Source of the DNA: Dactylosporangium siamense
Lineage (GTDB): Bacteria > Actinomycetota > Actinomycetes > Mycobacteriales > Micromonosporaceae
Reading direction: 5' to 3'
Assembly: GCF_016862795.1 (NCBI RefSeq)
Contig: NZ_BONQ01000057.1
Coordinates: forward strand, 1 to 64,000
DNA length: 64,000 nt
The translations under genes and the position numbers were made by a program. Under the pieces are notes generated by a model. That model saw nothing but the letters and a program-made list of their open reading frames with translations, ran no database searches and was not told where the DNA came from. This document shows positions 54,283-63,838 of this stretch, piece by piece (the first letter of the stretch is position 1; each line of letters opens with the position of its first letter).

Positions 54283-55847
54283 CAATTACGGACGACATCG
54301 TCCTGCGACTTACTGATGTAGTGAAGACCTTCCCCGGTGTCCGGGCGCTCGACGGTGTGCAGCTGGAGGTGCGGGCCGGAGAGGTGCACTGCCTCCTCGG
54401 GCAGAACGGCGCCGGCAAGTCCACGCTGATCAAGGTGCTCTCCGGTGCGCACACCCCGGACTCCGGCGAGATCCTGTGGCTGGGGCAGCCGGCCGCGTTC
54501 AACAGCCCGCAGACGGCCATGAAGGCCGGCATCGCCACCATCTACCAGGAGCTCGACCTCGTCGACGGGCTCAGCGTCGCCGAGAACATCTACCTCGGCC
54601 ACGAGCCGCACAACGCCGGGTTCGTCGCCCGGCGGACCATGCGCCGCGGCGCGGCGGAGATCCTCGGGCGGCTCGGCCACGCGGAGATCCCGGTCGGCCG
54701 GGAGGTCGGCAAGCTGCCGGCCGCGGCGAAGCAGATCGTCAGCATGGGCCGGGCGCTGTCCCGGGAGGCGCGGCTGCTCATCATGGACGAGCCGAGCGCC
54801 GTGCTCGCCCATGACGAGGTGGAGAACCTGTTCCGCATGGTCCGCGCGCTGACGGCGCAGGGCATCGCGGTCATCTACATCTCCCACCGCATGGAGGAGA
54901 TCCGCGAGATCGGCGACCGCGTGACGGTGCTCAAGGACGGCCGCACGACCGCGGCCAACCTCGACGCGAAGACCACGCCGACCCGCGAGCTGGTCAGCCG
55001 GATGACCGGCCGCACCATCGAATACGTCTTCCCCGAGAAGCCCGAGACCACCCAGGTGTACGACAAGGACGCGCCCCTGCTCCAGGTGGAGGGTCTGAGC
55101 CTGGACGGGCGGTTCAGCGACATCTCGCTGACCGTGCACGCCGGCGAGATCGTCGGGATCACCGGCCTCGTCGGCTCCGGCCGGTCGGAGGTGCTCGAGA
55201 CCATCTTCGGCGCCCGCCGCGCGACCGCCGGCACGGTGGTGGTCGGCAACAAGGCCCTGCGCCGGGGCAGCGTCAACGCCGCGGTGAAGGCCGGCATCGG
55301 CATGGCCCCGGAGGAGCGCAAGAGCCAGGCGCTCCTGCTCGGTGAGCCGATCTACCGCAACGTCACCCTCGCCGGCTTCGCCCGCTTCGCGCGGGTCGGC
55401 TTCACCGACTCGGGACGCGAGCGCGTCGAGGCCGAGAAGATCACCCAAGGCCTCGACCTGCGCCCGAACGACGTCCGGCGCCCGGTGCGCACCCTGTCCG
55501 GCGGCAACCAGCAGAAGGTCGTCGTCGGCCGCTGGCTGCTGGGCGGCACCAAGCTCCTGCTGCTCGACGAGCCCACCCGGGGCGTCGACGTGGGCGCCCG
55601 CGCCGAGCTGTACCAGGTGATCCGCAGACTCGCCGACGAGGGCGTCGGCGTGCTGCTCGTTTCCAGCGAGGTGCCCGAGGTGCTGGGCCTGTCCGACCGC
55701 GTGCTGGTCATGCGTGAGGGACGGCTCGTGCGCGAGGCGCCCGCCGATGAACTTGACGAAGACACTGTGCTCGACCTGGTGATGGCCGGCTCGCTGCTGG
55801 ACGGGGCCGACCTGGCGAGCACCGCCCCTGAAGGGACCGCAGCATGA
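54279..55847 (+). CDS. Sugar ABC transporter ATP-binding protein (XylG/RbsA-like)
   Basis: A 522-residue protein with two nucleotide-binding halves, as in ribose/xylose importers. First half: GQNGAGKSTLIKVLSGA and LLIMDEPSAVLAHDEV. Second half: GLVGSGRSEVLETIFGAR, TLSGGNQQKVVVG and LLLLDEPTRGVDVGAR. The first signature reads LPAAAKQIVSMGRALS. Overlaps with regulator and permease genes mark a single operon. Confidence 0.93.
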   Translation: MTITDDIVLRLTDVVKTFPGVRALDGVQLEVRAGEVHCLLGQNGAGKSTLIKVLSGAHTPDSGEILWLGQPAAFNSPQTAMKAGIATIYQELDLVDGLSVAENIYLGHEPHNAGFVARRTMRRGAAEILGRLGHAEIPVGREVGKLPAAAKQIVSMGRALSREARLLIMDEPSAVLAHDEVENLFRMVRALTAQGIAVIYISHRMEEIREIGDRVTVLKDGRTTAANLDAKTTPTRELVSRMTGRTIEYVFPEKPETTQVYDKDAPLLQVEGLSLDGRFSDISLTVHAGEIVGITGLVGSGRSEVLETIFGARRATAGTVVVGNKALRRGSVNAAVKAGIGMAPEERKSQALLLGEPIYRNVTLAGFARFARVGFTDSGRERVEAEKITQGLDLRPNDVRRPVRTLSGGNQQKVVVGRWLLGGTKLLLLDEPTRGVDVGARAELYQVIRRLADEGVGVLLVSSEVPEVLGLSDRVLVMREGRLVREAPADELDEDTVLDLVMAGSLLDGADLASTAPEGTAA

Positions 55848-56902
55848 GCACCGCGACCACACCGTCCGCCGACCCGGTGGAGCTGAGCAAAGGCGCGGCG
55901 AGCAGCGCCGCCGGGCAGAGCTGGTGGCAGCGGGACAGCGCCGACTCCGCCAAGCGCAACCTCGCCCTCATCGGGGTGCTGGTCCTGTTGCTGGTCATCG
56001 GCGCCTGGACCCGTTCCGACATCTTCCTGGACATCGACCGGCTCTGGTCCAACGAGCTGACCGTCCTGACCCAGGCGTCCAGCATCGGCGTGATCGTCGT
56101 CGGCATGACCTTCGTGATGATCAGCGGCGGCATCGACCTGTCGGTCGGCGCGCTGCTGGCCCTGGCGAGCGTGTGGTGCACGACGGTGGCCACGCAGGAC
56201 CTGGGACCGGCCGCGATGGTCTTCACCGCGCTCGCCGTCGGCGCCATCGCCGGCCTCGTCAACGGCGGTCTGATCGCCTACGGCAAGCTGGTCCCGTTCA
56301 TCGCCACCCTGGCCATGATGCTGTCCGCCCGTGGCCTGGCGCAGAACATCTCCGGGTCGCACACGCAGATCACGGCGGACCCGTTCATCAAGAGCCTCGC
56401 CGGTGACCGGCTGTTCGGTGTCCCGTACATGGTCATCATCTTCGTGGTGGTCACCGCGCTCGGCTGGGTCCTGCTCAACCGCACCACCTTCGGACGGCGC
56501 ACGATCGCCATCGGCGGCAACGCCGAGGCCGCCCGCCTCGCCGGCATCAACGTCCGGCTGCAGACCCTGCTGCTGTACGTGCTGTCCGGCCTCTGCTGCG
56601 GCATCGCCGCTCTGATGGTCGTGTCGCAGACGACGTCGGGCAGCAACACCCACGGCGACCTGTACGAGCTCAGCGCGATCGCCGCCGCGATCATCGGCGG
56701 CACCGCCCTCACCGGCGGCCGCGGCACCATCGTCGGCTCGCTGCTCGGCGTGCTGATCTTCACCCAGATCACGAACCTGTTCATCGTCAACAACCTGCAG
56801 CTGGACATCCAGCGGATCATCAACGGCGGCATCATCGTCGCCGCGGTCCTCATCCAGCAGTTCCGGGTTGGCTCGTTCTTCCGGACGAGATTCAACAAAT
56901 AG
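55844..56902 (+). CDS. Sugar ABC transporter permease (XylH/RbsC-like)
   Basis: A 352-residue membrane protein with about nine transmembrane segments. ISGGIDLSVGALLALASVWC and AIIGGTALTGGRGTIVGSLL are the two usual permease motifs of this carbohydrate uptake family. Its ATG overlaps the ATPase stop. The binding protein follows after 132 bp. Confidence 0.92.
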   Translation: MSTATTPSADPVELSKGAASSAAGQSWWQRDSADSAKRNLALIGVLVLLLVIGAWTRSDIFLDIDRLWSNELTVLTQASSIGVIVVGMTFVMISGGIDLSVGALLALASVWCTTVATQDLGPAAMVFTALAVGAIAGLVNGGLIAYGKLVPFIATLAMMLSARGLAQNISGSHTQITADPFIKSLAGDRLFGVPYMVIIFVVVTALGWVLLNRTTFGRRTIAIGGNAEAARLAGINVRLQTLLLYVLSGLCCGIAALMVVSQTTSGSNTHGDLYELSAIAAAIIGGTALTGGRGTIVGSLLGVLIFTQITNLFIVNNLQLDIQRIINGGIIVAAVLIQQFRVGSFFRTRFNK

Positions 56903-57034
56903 GCATCACCAGCAAACCCCATAGGCCCCGCCACATCACCAACACCGCCGTCGATGACGGCAGTGCTGATCAACACGCCCAAAATGCTCCGAATCAGTAC
57001 ACACCCCCATCCCACAGACGACCAGGAGGTCGTG

Positions 57035-58090
57035 ATGAGCGCATCCTCGGCTGACATGTCCCGCCGCAAGCTTCTCCTCGGCGGTGCCGCGGTCGGCGCC
57101 GGCGTACTGCTCGCCGGTTGCACGTCCAACGACACCAAGGACGGCGACGCCGGCACCAACACCAAGGAGAACACCGCCGCCTCGCAGGCGCCCGGCAAGG
57201 CCGTCACCATCGGCTTCTCCGCGCCGGCCGCCGACCACGGCTGGATCGGTGCCATCACCGCCAACGCCAAGGCGCAGGCCGCCAAGTTCTCCGACGTGAC
57301 CCTGAAGGTTGTCGACGCCGGTAAGGACGCTCCCGCGCAGATCGCCGCGCTGGAGACCCTGATCGGCTCGAAGCCCGACGCGATCGTGCTGCTGCCGCAG
57401 GACGGTGCCCAGCTGACCGCGATCGGCAAGAAGGCCACCGACGCCGGCATCATCGTGATCAACCTCGACCGCGAGTTCTCCGACTCGGCCGCCTCGTTCT
57501 CGCTGATCAAGGGCGACAACTACGGCATGGGCATCGCCGCCGGCAAGTTCATCGGCGAGAAGCTCAAGGGCAAGACGGACGCCGTCATCGGTGAGATCCC
57601 GGGCATCGACGAGCTCCAGCTGACCAAGGACCGGTCGAAGGGCTTCGCCGACGCGCTCAAGACCTACGGCCTCACCGTCAAGCACCGGGTCGCGGCGGGC
57701 TTCACCGTCGAGTCCGGCCAGAAGGCGGCGGCGAACCTGCTGCAGGCCGCGCCGAAGCTCGACGCCGTGTGGAACCACGACGACGACCAGGGCGTCGGCG
57801 TCCTCGCCGCGATCCAGCAGGCGGGCCGCAAGGAGTTCTTCATGGTCGGCGGCGCCGGCTCCCGCGACGCGATGGACCACATCAAGGCCGGCGACACGGT
57901 GCTCACCTGCACCGTCACCTACCCGCCGTCGATGGCGTCCTCGGCGATCATCCTGGCCCGCCTCGCCGCCCAGGGCAAGGGCATGGGCGACCTGGTCGAG
58001 CTGCAGGTGCCGAAGCTGATCGTCCTGCAGTCCGAGACGATCACCAAGGACAACGTCGACAAGTACCTGCCGCTCGGCTTCAAGTCCTAG
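57035..58090 (+). CDS. Sugar-binding lipoprotein of ABC transporter
   Basis: A 351-residue type I periplasmic binding protein. The N-terminal SRRKLLLGGAAVGAGVLLAG-C has both a twin-arginine pattern and a lipobox Cys, so it is probably a Tat-exported lipoprotein. The body (VTIGFSAPAADHGWIGAITA, DAIVLLPQDGAQLTAIGKKA, NHDDDQGVGVLAAI) matches ribose/xylose/inositol binders. AGGAGGTC precedes the ATG; a frame from 56954 is rejected. Ligand inferred from context to be a pentose. Confidence 0.9.
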   Translation: MSASSADMSRRKLLLGGAAVGAGVLLAGCTSNDTKDGDAGTNTKENTAASQAPGKAVTIGFSAPAADHGWIGAITANAKAQAAKFSDVTLKVVDAGKDAPAQIAALETLIGSKPDAIVLLPQDGAQLTAIGKKATDAGIIVINLDREFSDSAASFSLIKGDNYGMGIAAGKFIGEKLKGKTDAVIGEIPGIDELQLTKDRSKGFADALKTYGLTVKHRVAAGFTVESGQKAAANLLQAAPKLDAVWNHDDDQGVGVLAAIQQAGRKEFFMVGGAGSRDAMDHIKAGDTVLTCTVTYPPSMASSAIILARLAAQGKGMGDLVELQVPKLIVLQSETITKDNVDKYLPLGFKS

Positions 58091-58132
58091 CAGGTCGTCA
58101 GGTAGTTCCAACCACCAGAAAGGAACCGCCAA

Positions 58133-59308
58133 GTGTCCACTCAGGGCAGCAGCGGGGAGCTGCGCGTCGGCATGGTCGGATACGCGTTCATGGGCGCCGC
58201 GCACTCTCAGGCGTGGCGCACCGTGAACCGGGTCTTCGACCTGCCGGCGCGGGCGACCATGGTCGCCGTCTGCGGCCGCGATGGGGCGAAGGTGGCGGAA
58301 GCCGCGAGCCGGCTCGGGTGGGCCGAAGCGGTGACCGACTGGCGTGAGCTGATCGCCCGGGACGACATCGACGTCATCGACGTCTGTACCCCGGGCGACA
58401 GCCACGCCGAGATCGCCATCGCCGCGCTGGAAGCGGGCAAGCACGTGCTGTGCGAGAAGCCTCTCGCCAACACGGTCGACGAGGCACGCGCGATGGTCGC
58501 GGCGGCGGTGAAGGCCCGGGCGCTCGGCGTCCGGTCCGCCTGCGGGTTCAACTACCGCAGGGTCCCCGCCGTCACGCTCATGCGCAACCTCATCGCCGAC
58601 GGCCGGCTCGGCGCGATCCGGCACGTCCGGGCCGTCTATCTGCAGGACTGGATCACCGATCCGAACTTCCCGCTCGTCTGGCGGCTCCAGAAGGACAAGG
58701 CCGGCTCGGGCGCGCTCGGCGACATCGGCGCGCACATCATCGATCTGACCCAGTTCGTCACCGGCCAGCAGATCACCGGTGTCACGGGCATCACCGAGAC
58801 GTTCATCAAGGAGCGTCCGCTGCCGGAGGCGTCGAGCGGGTTGTCGGCGAGCGCCGGTGCGGCGACGGGGGAGGTCACCGTCGACGACGCGGCTGTCTTC
58901 GTCGCCCGGCTCTCCGGCGGCGGCCTGGCCACGTACGAGGCGACGCGCTTCGCGACCGGCCGCAAGAACGGCCTCAAGGTCGAGATCAACGGCGAGCTCG
59001 GTTCGCTGGTGTTCGACCTGGAGCGGCTCAACGAGCTCGAGTACTACGACGCCACCAAGCCGGCGGCGGAGCAGGGCTTCAGCCGCATCCTGGTGACAGA
59101 GGCGGAGCACCCCTACGTCGCCGCGTGGTGGCCGCCGGGGCACATCCTCGGCTACGAGCACTCCTTCACCCACGAGATGCGGGACTTCATCGAGGCGGTC
59201 GCCACCGGAGCCGATCCGACGCCATCGTTCGAGGACGCGCTGCAGGTGCAACTCGTGCTGGACGCCGTGGAGAAGTCCGACGCGTCCTGGGTCAGCGTGC
59301 TGGCATGA
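58133..59308 (+). CDS. Gfo/Idh/MocA family oxidoreductase
   Basis: A 391-residue NAD(P)-dependent enzyme. The nucleotide fold begins [18 protein letters not shown], with an atypical GYAFMG in place of GxGxxG. The EKP motif is in [16 protein letters not shown], and [16 protein letters not shown] is the active-site helix. The group oxidises or reduces cyclic sugars or inositols. Being between a sugar importer and xylA it probably handles an imported sugar or its lactone or keto form. GTG start with AAAGGA. Confidence 0.88.
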   Translation: MSTQGSSGELRVGMVGYAFMGAAHSQAWRTVNRVFDLPARATMVAVCGRDGAKVAEAASRLGWAEAVTDWRELIARDDIDVIDVCTPGDSHAEIAIAALEAGKHVLCEKPLANTVDEARAMVAAAVKARALGVRSACGFNYRRVPAVTLMRNLIADGRLGAIRHVRAVYLQDWITDPNFPLVWRLQKDKAGSGALGDIGAHIIDLTQFVTGQQITGVTGITETFIKERPLPEASSGLSASAGAATGEVTVDDAAVFVARLSGGGLATYEATRFATGRKNGLKVEINGELGSLVFDLERLNELEYYDATKPAAEQGFSRILVTEAEHPYVAAWWPPGHILGYEHSFTHEMRDFIEAVATGADPTPSFEDALQVQLVLDAVEKSDASWVSVLA

Positions 59309-59390
59309 GCGGTCAGCGAAGCGTCTTGGGCCGCTCATCGTGTGGCAGGTTTGGTTCAGGCCGACGCTGGAGCGCAGCGGAGGCGGCGGA

Positions 59391-60569
59391 ATGAACGATC
59401 CCTACGCCCCCACCCCCGCCGACCGGTTCTCGTTCGGACTCTGGACCGTGGGCTGGCAGGCCCAGGACGTCTTCGGCTCGGCGTCGCGTGCGGCGCTCGA
59501 CCCGGTCGAGTCCGTGCACCGGCTGGCGGAGCTGGGGGCGTACGGGGTGAGCTTCCACGACGACGACCTGATCCCGTTCGGCAGCGACGACACGGTCCGC
59601 GACAAGCTGATCGGCCGGTTCCGGGAGGCCCTGGACACCAGCGGTCTGGTGGTGTCGATGGCGACCACGAACCTGTTCGGCCACCCCATCTTCAAGGACG
59701 GCGCGTTCACCGCCAACGACCGCGCCGTCCGCCGCTTCGCACTGCAGAAGGTCCTGCGCAACATCGACCTCGCCGCCGAGCTCGGCGCGCCGACCTACGT
59801 GCTGTGGGGCGGCCGCGAAGGCGCCGAATCCGGTGCCGGCAAACAGATGCGGGCCGCGCTGGACCGGTACCGCGAGGCGATCAACGCCCTGTGCGCGTAT
59901 ATCAGGGAGCGTGGGTACGACATCCGCCTCGCGATCGAACCCAAGCCCAACGAACCACGCGGCGACATCCTGTTGCCGACGATCGGCCACGCGCTCGCCC
60001 TGATCTCGACCCTGGATGAGCCGTCGCGGGTGGGGCTCAACCCCGAGGTCGGGCACGAGGAGATGGCCGGGCTCAACTTCGCCCACGGCATCGCCCAGGC
60101 GCTCTGGCACGGCAAGCTGTTCCACATCGACCTCAACGGCCAGCACGGCCCGCGCTTCGACCAGGACCTGCGTTTCGGCGCCGGTAACCTGCGCGGCGCG
60201 TTCTGGACCGTCGACGTGCTGGAGAACAGCTCCGGCTACCCGACCGCGTACGCGGGACCCCGCCACTTCGACTACAAGCCACCACGCACCGAGGACGCCG
60301 CAGGGGTGTGGGTCACCGCCGCGGCGTGCATGCGCAACTACCTGATCCTCAAGGACAAGGTCCGCACCTTCCGCGACGACCCCGAAGTCTCGGCGGCGCT
60401 CGCCACGGCCCGCGTCGACGAGCTGTCGGTGCCGACGCTGATGCCGGGGGAGTCCCTGACGTCGCTGCGGGCCGAGGAGATCGACGTCGAGGCGGTGGCC
60501 GCCCGCGGGATGGCCTTCGAACGTCTCGACCAGCTGGCCATGGAACACCTCCTGGGGATCAGGGGGTAA
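59391..60569 (+). CDS. xylA: Xylose isomerase
   Basis: A 392-residue actinobacterial-type isomerase converting D-xylose to D-xylulose (and glucose to fructose). Strong matches to the family are [32 protein letters not shown] with the catalytic His, the metal-site [29 protein letters not shown] and [23 protein letters not shown] precedes the ATG. The presence of this gene ties the operon to xylose. No xylB kinase is in the window. Confidence 0.96.
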   Translation: MNDPYAPTPADRFSFGLWTVGWQAQDVFGSASRAALDPVESVHRLAELGAYGVSFHDDDLIPFGSDDTVRDKLIGRFREALDTSGLVVSMATTNLFGHPIFKDGAFTANDRAVRRFALQKVLRNIDLAAELGAPTYVLWGGREGAESGAGKQMRAALDRYREAINALCAYIRERGYDIRLAIEPKPNEPRGDILLPTIGHALALISTLDEPSRVGLNPEVGHEEMAGLNFAHGIAQALWHGKLFHIDLNGQHGPRFDQDLRFGAGNLRGAFWTVDVLENSSGYPTAYAGPRHFDYKPPRTEDAAGVWVTAAACMRNYLILKDKVRTFRDDPEVSAALATARVDELSVPTLMPGESLTSLRAEEIDVEAVAARGMAFERLDQLAMEHLLGIRG

Positions 60570-60653
60570 ACACAGCTTTTCCTCGCCGGCAGCGAGGGCC
60601 CGGCCGCGGTTGCGCCCCGCGGCAGGGAACGCCGGAGAGGAAAGGTCCGTCGG

Positions 60654-60681
60654 GCCGGCGCGGCGTTGATGTCGCGCCGGC
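60654..60681 (+). terminator. Hairpin downstream of xylA
   Basis: A perfect 9-bp stem (60654-60662 with 60673-60681) and 10-nt loop, 85 bp after the xylA stop and about 75 bp before the ThuA start. It may end or attenuate the operon. Confidence 0.4.
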
Positions 60682-60755
60682 AGACGGGCACAACTGCACA
60701 TGAGACCCATGACGGCGCGACGGCGCGCGCTCACGCCCATCGTGAAGGAACTGTC

Positions 60756-62303
60756 ATGCCCAGAAGCTCAGCCCGGAGATGGTTCGCCGCCGCTACGGCG
60801 GGCCTGCTCGCCGCAGCAACACTCAACCCGGTGCCCGCCAGCGCCGCCGACGCCCCGTACAAGGTTCTCGTCTTCTCCAAGACCGCCGGGTTCCGCCACT
60901 CGTCGATCTCCACCGGCATCGCGGCCGTCCAGTCGCTCGGTGCCGCCAACAACTTCACCGTCACCGCCACCGAGGACGCCGCCGCGTTCACCACCGCCAA
61001 CCTGGCCCAGTACCAGACGGTGGTGTTCATGTCGACGACCGGCGACGTGCTCAACGACGCCCAGCAGACCGCCTTCGAATCCTGGATCCGGGGCGGCGGC
61101 GGGTACGTCGGCGTGCACGCGGCGGCCGACACCGAGTACAGCTGGCCGTTCTACGGCACGCTCGTCGGTGCCTGGTTCTCCTCGCACCCGGCGATCCAGC
61201 AGGCCACCGTCAACGTCGAGGACCGCACCCATCCGGCGACGGCCCACCTCGGCGCCACCTGGGTCCGCACCGACGAGTGGTACAACTACCAGACCAACCC
61301 GCGGGCCACGGCACACGTCCTGGCCTCGTTGAACGAGTCGTCGTACTCGGGTGGCACGATGAGCGGCGACCACCCGATCACCTGGTGCAAGACCATCGAC
61401 AGCGGGCGGTCCTTCTACACCGGCTTCGGCCACACCGAGGAGAGCTACGCGGACACGAACTTCAGGAACCTGCTGCTGGGCGCCATCCGGTACACGGCGA
61501 AACGCGTCGACGGCAACTGCGCCGCGCCGGTCGTGCCCTCCGGCAACGTCTACCAGGGTGAGGCGTGGTCCTCCACCGGCGGCGTCCAGGTCGCGAACCA
61601 CACGCCCGCCGTCGGCGGCAAGACCGCCGGATACATCGACAACAACGACTGGATCGCGTTCAACGGCGTGAACCTGTCCAACGTCACCGGCGCCACCCTG
61701 CGCACCTCGTCGGCCGGCGCCGGCGGTACCGTCGAGATCCGCGCCGGGTCGACCACGGGCACCCTGCTCGGCAGCGTCGCGGCCACCAACACCGGTAGCT
61801 GGGACACCTTCCGCGACGCGTTCACGCCGCTGTCCACCAACGCTTCGACCGTGCTCTACCTGGTGTTCAAGGGTACGGGCAGCTCGCTGTTCGACCTGGA
61901 CCAGATCACCCTGACCCGGTCCTCGACCACGCGTCAGGGTGAGGCGTGGTCGTCGAACAGCGGCCTGCAGGTCGCCGCCCACGGCCCCGCCACCGGCGGC
62001 CAGACGGCCGGCTTCATCGACAACAACGACTGGGCTGCGTACTCCGGTCTGTCCCTGAGCACCGCCGCCGGTGTCCGCGTCAAGTGGTCCTCGGCCGGCC
62101 CCGGCGGCACGATCGAGTTCCGGGCCGGCTCGGCGACCGGCGCCCTGCTGGGCAGTGTCGCGGTGGCCAACACCGGCAGCTGGGAGACGTTCCAGACCGC
62201 CTCGGTGCCGCTGGCGACCAATGCATCGACCACGCTGTGCCTGGTGTTCCGCGGTGGCAGCGGATCGCTCTTCGACGTCGACGAGTTCACGTTGTTCTCC
62301 TAG
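60756..62303 (+). CDS. Secreted ThuA-domain protein with two CBM6-like modules
   Basis: A 515-residue product with a signal peptide (about 1-29, ending ASAAD). A ThuA-like domain (30-255; KVLVFSKTAGFRHSSI, GGGGYVGVHAAADTEYSWP) is followed by two related CBM6-type modules (264-385 and 389-515), both starting QGEAWSS and ending with a Phe-Asp strand. The ThuA part is nearly the same as that of the protein at 7088, which carries a keto-sugar hydrolase in place of the second modules. It may act on oxidised glycosides at the wall. The 3' end, including the stop codon, is in a 21-bp tandem repeat. Confidence 0.82.
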   Translation: MPRSSARRWFAAATAGLLAAATLNPVPASAADAPYKVLVFSKTAGFRHSSISTGIAAVQSLGAANNFTVTATEDAAAFTTANLAQYQTVVFMSTTGDVLNDAQQTAFESWIRGGGGYVGVHAAADTEYSWPFYGTLVGAWFSSHPAIQQATVNVEDRTHPATAHLGATWVRTDEWYNYQTNPRATAHVLASLNESSYSGGTMSGDHPITWCKTIDSGRSFYTGFGHTEESYADTNFRNLLLGAIRYTAKRVDGNCAAPVVPSGNVYQGEAWSSTGGVQVANHTPAVGGKTAGYIDNNDWIAFNGVNLSNVTGATLRTSSAGAGGTVEIRAGSTTGTLLGSVAATNTGSWDTFRDAFTPLSTNASTVLYLVFKGTGSSLFDLDQITLTRSSTTRQGEAWSSNSGLQVAAHGPATGGQTAGFIDNNDWAAYSGLSLSTAAGVRVKWSSAGPGGTIEFRAGSATGALLGSVAVANTGSWETFQTASVPLATNASTTLCLVFRGGSGSLFDVDEFTLFS

Positions 62304-62373
62304 TTCGCAGTGTTGTTCTCCTGGTTTTCAGTGTTGTTCTCCTAGTTTTCAGTGTTGTTCTCCTGGTTTTCAG
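62290..62373 (+). repeat. Four-copy 21-bp tandem repeat across the ThuA gene stop codon
   Basis: Units start at 62290, 62311, 62332 and 62353, each like TGTTGTTCTCCTGGTTTTCA plus G. The first unit contains the real stop (TCC TAG). In the second and fourth units the matching codon is TGG, and in the third it is TAG again, all in the same frame. Copy number or base changes here would change the protein's end by seven residues per unit. Confidence 0.9.
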
Positions 62374-62556
62374 TCGTGGGCGCGGCTCACGACTGAACAG
62401 ACGGGTGGCGGGGTCGCGACGCCGACCGGCCCCGCTGTCCGGGCCCCGTCCGCTCGGATGCACCACAGCACCTGCACAACGTCCCGGGTGGTGACGCCGA
62501 CTCCCCCCGTGACAGGGCAGGTGCGATCCGGGCGGACGGGTCGCCTTTTTTGGCAG

Positions 62557-62585
62557 TTGTACTGGTGGGAACTGGTTCCTAGACT
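62557..62585 (+). promoter_or_regulatory. Possible promoter with palindrome in the spacer
   Basis: TTGTAC (62557-62562), a 17-bp spacer and TAGACT (62580-62585). The spacer includes GGAAC-TG-GTTCC (62568-62579), a symmetrical site that could be an operator. It would give the isomerase gene its own promoter, 139 bp upstream of its start. Confidence 0.35.
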
Positions 62586-62723
62586 GGTTTCTGCACCTGG
62601 TCGGCCCTTGGACAGGTGCGGGTGGGAGGCGCAACCCACCCGCGCCGCTACGCATGTCCTCGCCGGTCCGTTTGCACCTCTCCCTCGCGCCCTCATCACC
62701 GCCGTTACATCGGAGGAACGCTC

Positions 62724-63731
62724 ATGGCGCGTCCAATCACGCTCTTCACCGGCCAGTGGGCCGACCTGCCCTTCGAGGAGGTCTGCCGGCTGGCCTCGGA
62801 ATGGGGCTACGACGGCCTCGAGATCGCCTGCTGGGGCGACCACTTCGAGGTCGACAAGGCACTCTCCGACGAGTCCTACGTGGACCGGAAGCTGGAGACC
62901 CTGGCCAAGCACAACCTGAAGGTCTTCGCCATCTCCAACCACCTGGTCGGCCAGGCCGTCTGCGACCACCCGATCGACCAGCGCCACCAGGGCATCCTGC
63001 CGGCCCGCATCTGGGGCGACGGTTCCCCGGAGGGCGTGCGCCAGCGGGCAGCTGCCGAGCTTGCCGATACCGCCCGCGCCGCCCGCAAGCTCGGCGTGGA
63101 TGTCGTCGTAGGGTTCACCGGCTCCTCGATCTGGCACACCCTGGCCATGTTCCCGCCGGTGCCGCCGCAGATGATCGAGGACGGCTACCAGGACTTCGCC
63201 GACCGGTGGAACCCGATCCTCGACGTCTTCGACGAGGTCGGCGTCCGCTTCGCGCACGAGGTGCACCCCAGCGAGATCGCATACGACTACTGGACCACCA
63301 AGCGCACCCTCGAGGCGATCGGCAACCGGCCCGCGTTCGGCCTCAACTGGGACCCGTCGCACTTCGTGTGGCAGGAGCTCGACCCGGTGAACTTCATCTT
63401 CGACTTCGCCGACCGCATCTACCACGTCGACTGCAAGGACGCGAAGGTCCGCACCGGCGACGGCCGCCGCGGCCGGCTCGCCTCCCACCTGCCCTGGGCC
63501 GACATGCGCCGCGGCTGGGACTTCGTCTCCACCGGCCACGGCGACGTGCCGTGGGAGGACTGCTTCCGGGCCCTCAACGCCATCGGCTACAACGGGCCGA
63601 TCTCCATCGAGTGGGAGGACGCCGGCATGGACCGCCTCATCGGCGCGCCCGAGGCCCTGGCCTTCGTCCGCCGCCTGGCGTTCGACGCCCCGGCGGCCGC
63701 CTTCGACGCGGCGTTCTCGTCCTCGTCCTGA
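62724..63731 (+). CDS. Sugar phosphate isomerase/epimerase family TIM-barrel protein
   Basis: A 335-residue xylose-isomerase-like (AP endonuclease 2 fold) enzyme. [20 protein letters not shown] begins the barrel. Metal-ligand candidates are Glu in [11 protein letters not shown], Asp-His in [20 protein letters not shown] and Glu in ISIEWEDAG. It epimerises or isomerises a sugar or inositol derivative; the substrate is unknown. GGAGG precedes the ATG. It belongs to the catabolic region and is followed by a strong terminator. Confidence 0.88.
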   Translation: MARPITLFTGQWADLPFEEVCRLASEWGYDGLEIACWGDHFEVDKALSDESYVDRKLETLAKHNLKVFAISNHLVGQAVCDHPIDQRHQGILPARIWGDGSPEGVRQRAAAELADTARAARKLGVDVVVGFTGSSIWHTLAMFPPVPPQMIEDGYQDFADRWNPILDVFDEVGVRFAHEVHPSEIAYDYWTTKRTLEAIGNRPAFGLNWDPSHFVWQELDPVNFIFDFADRIYHVDCKDAKVRTGDGRRGRLASHLPWADMRRGWDFVSTGHGDVPWEDCFRALNAIGYNGPISIEWEDAGMDRLIGAPEALAFVRRLAFDAPAAAFDAAFSSSS

Positions 63732-63744
63732 TCGCTGTCCTGTG

Positions 63745-63780
63745 AAAAGGCCGGCCCCCTCGCGGGGGCCGGCCTTTTCC
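63745..63780. terminator. Strong bidirectional terminator
   Basis: GAAAAGGCCGGCCCCC, TCGC loop, and the exact reverse complement: a 16-bp stem with a T-run on the plus strand and the matching run on the other. It lies 14 bp after the isomerase stop and can also end the convergent gene. Confidence 0.92.
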
Positions 63781-63788
63781 GTGGCTCG

Positions 63789-63838
63789 CTGTTCCGTGGT
63801 TCGTCTTTCGGTGGTTCGCCTTTTCCGTGGTTCGCCTA
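63789..63838. repeat. Short tandem repeat between terminator and the last gene
   Basis: Three units similar to TTCCGTGGTTCGCCT (roughly 15-17 bp) run up to the stop codon of the last gene, which reads TAG on the minus strand in the last unit. Confidence 0.6.
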
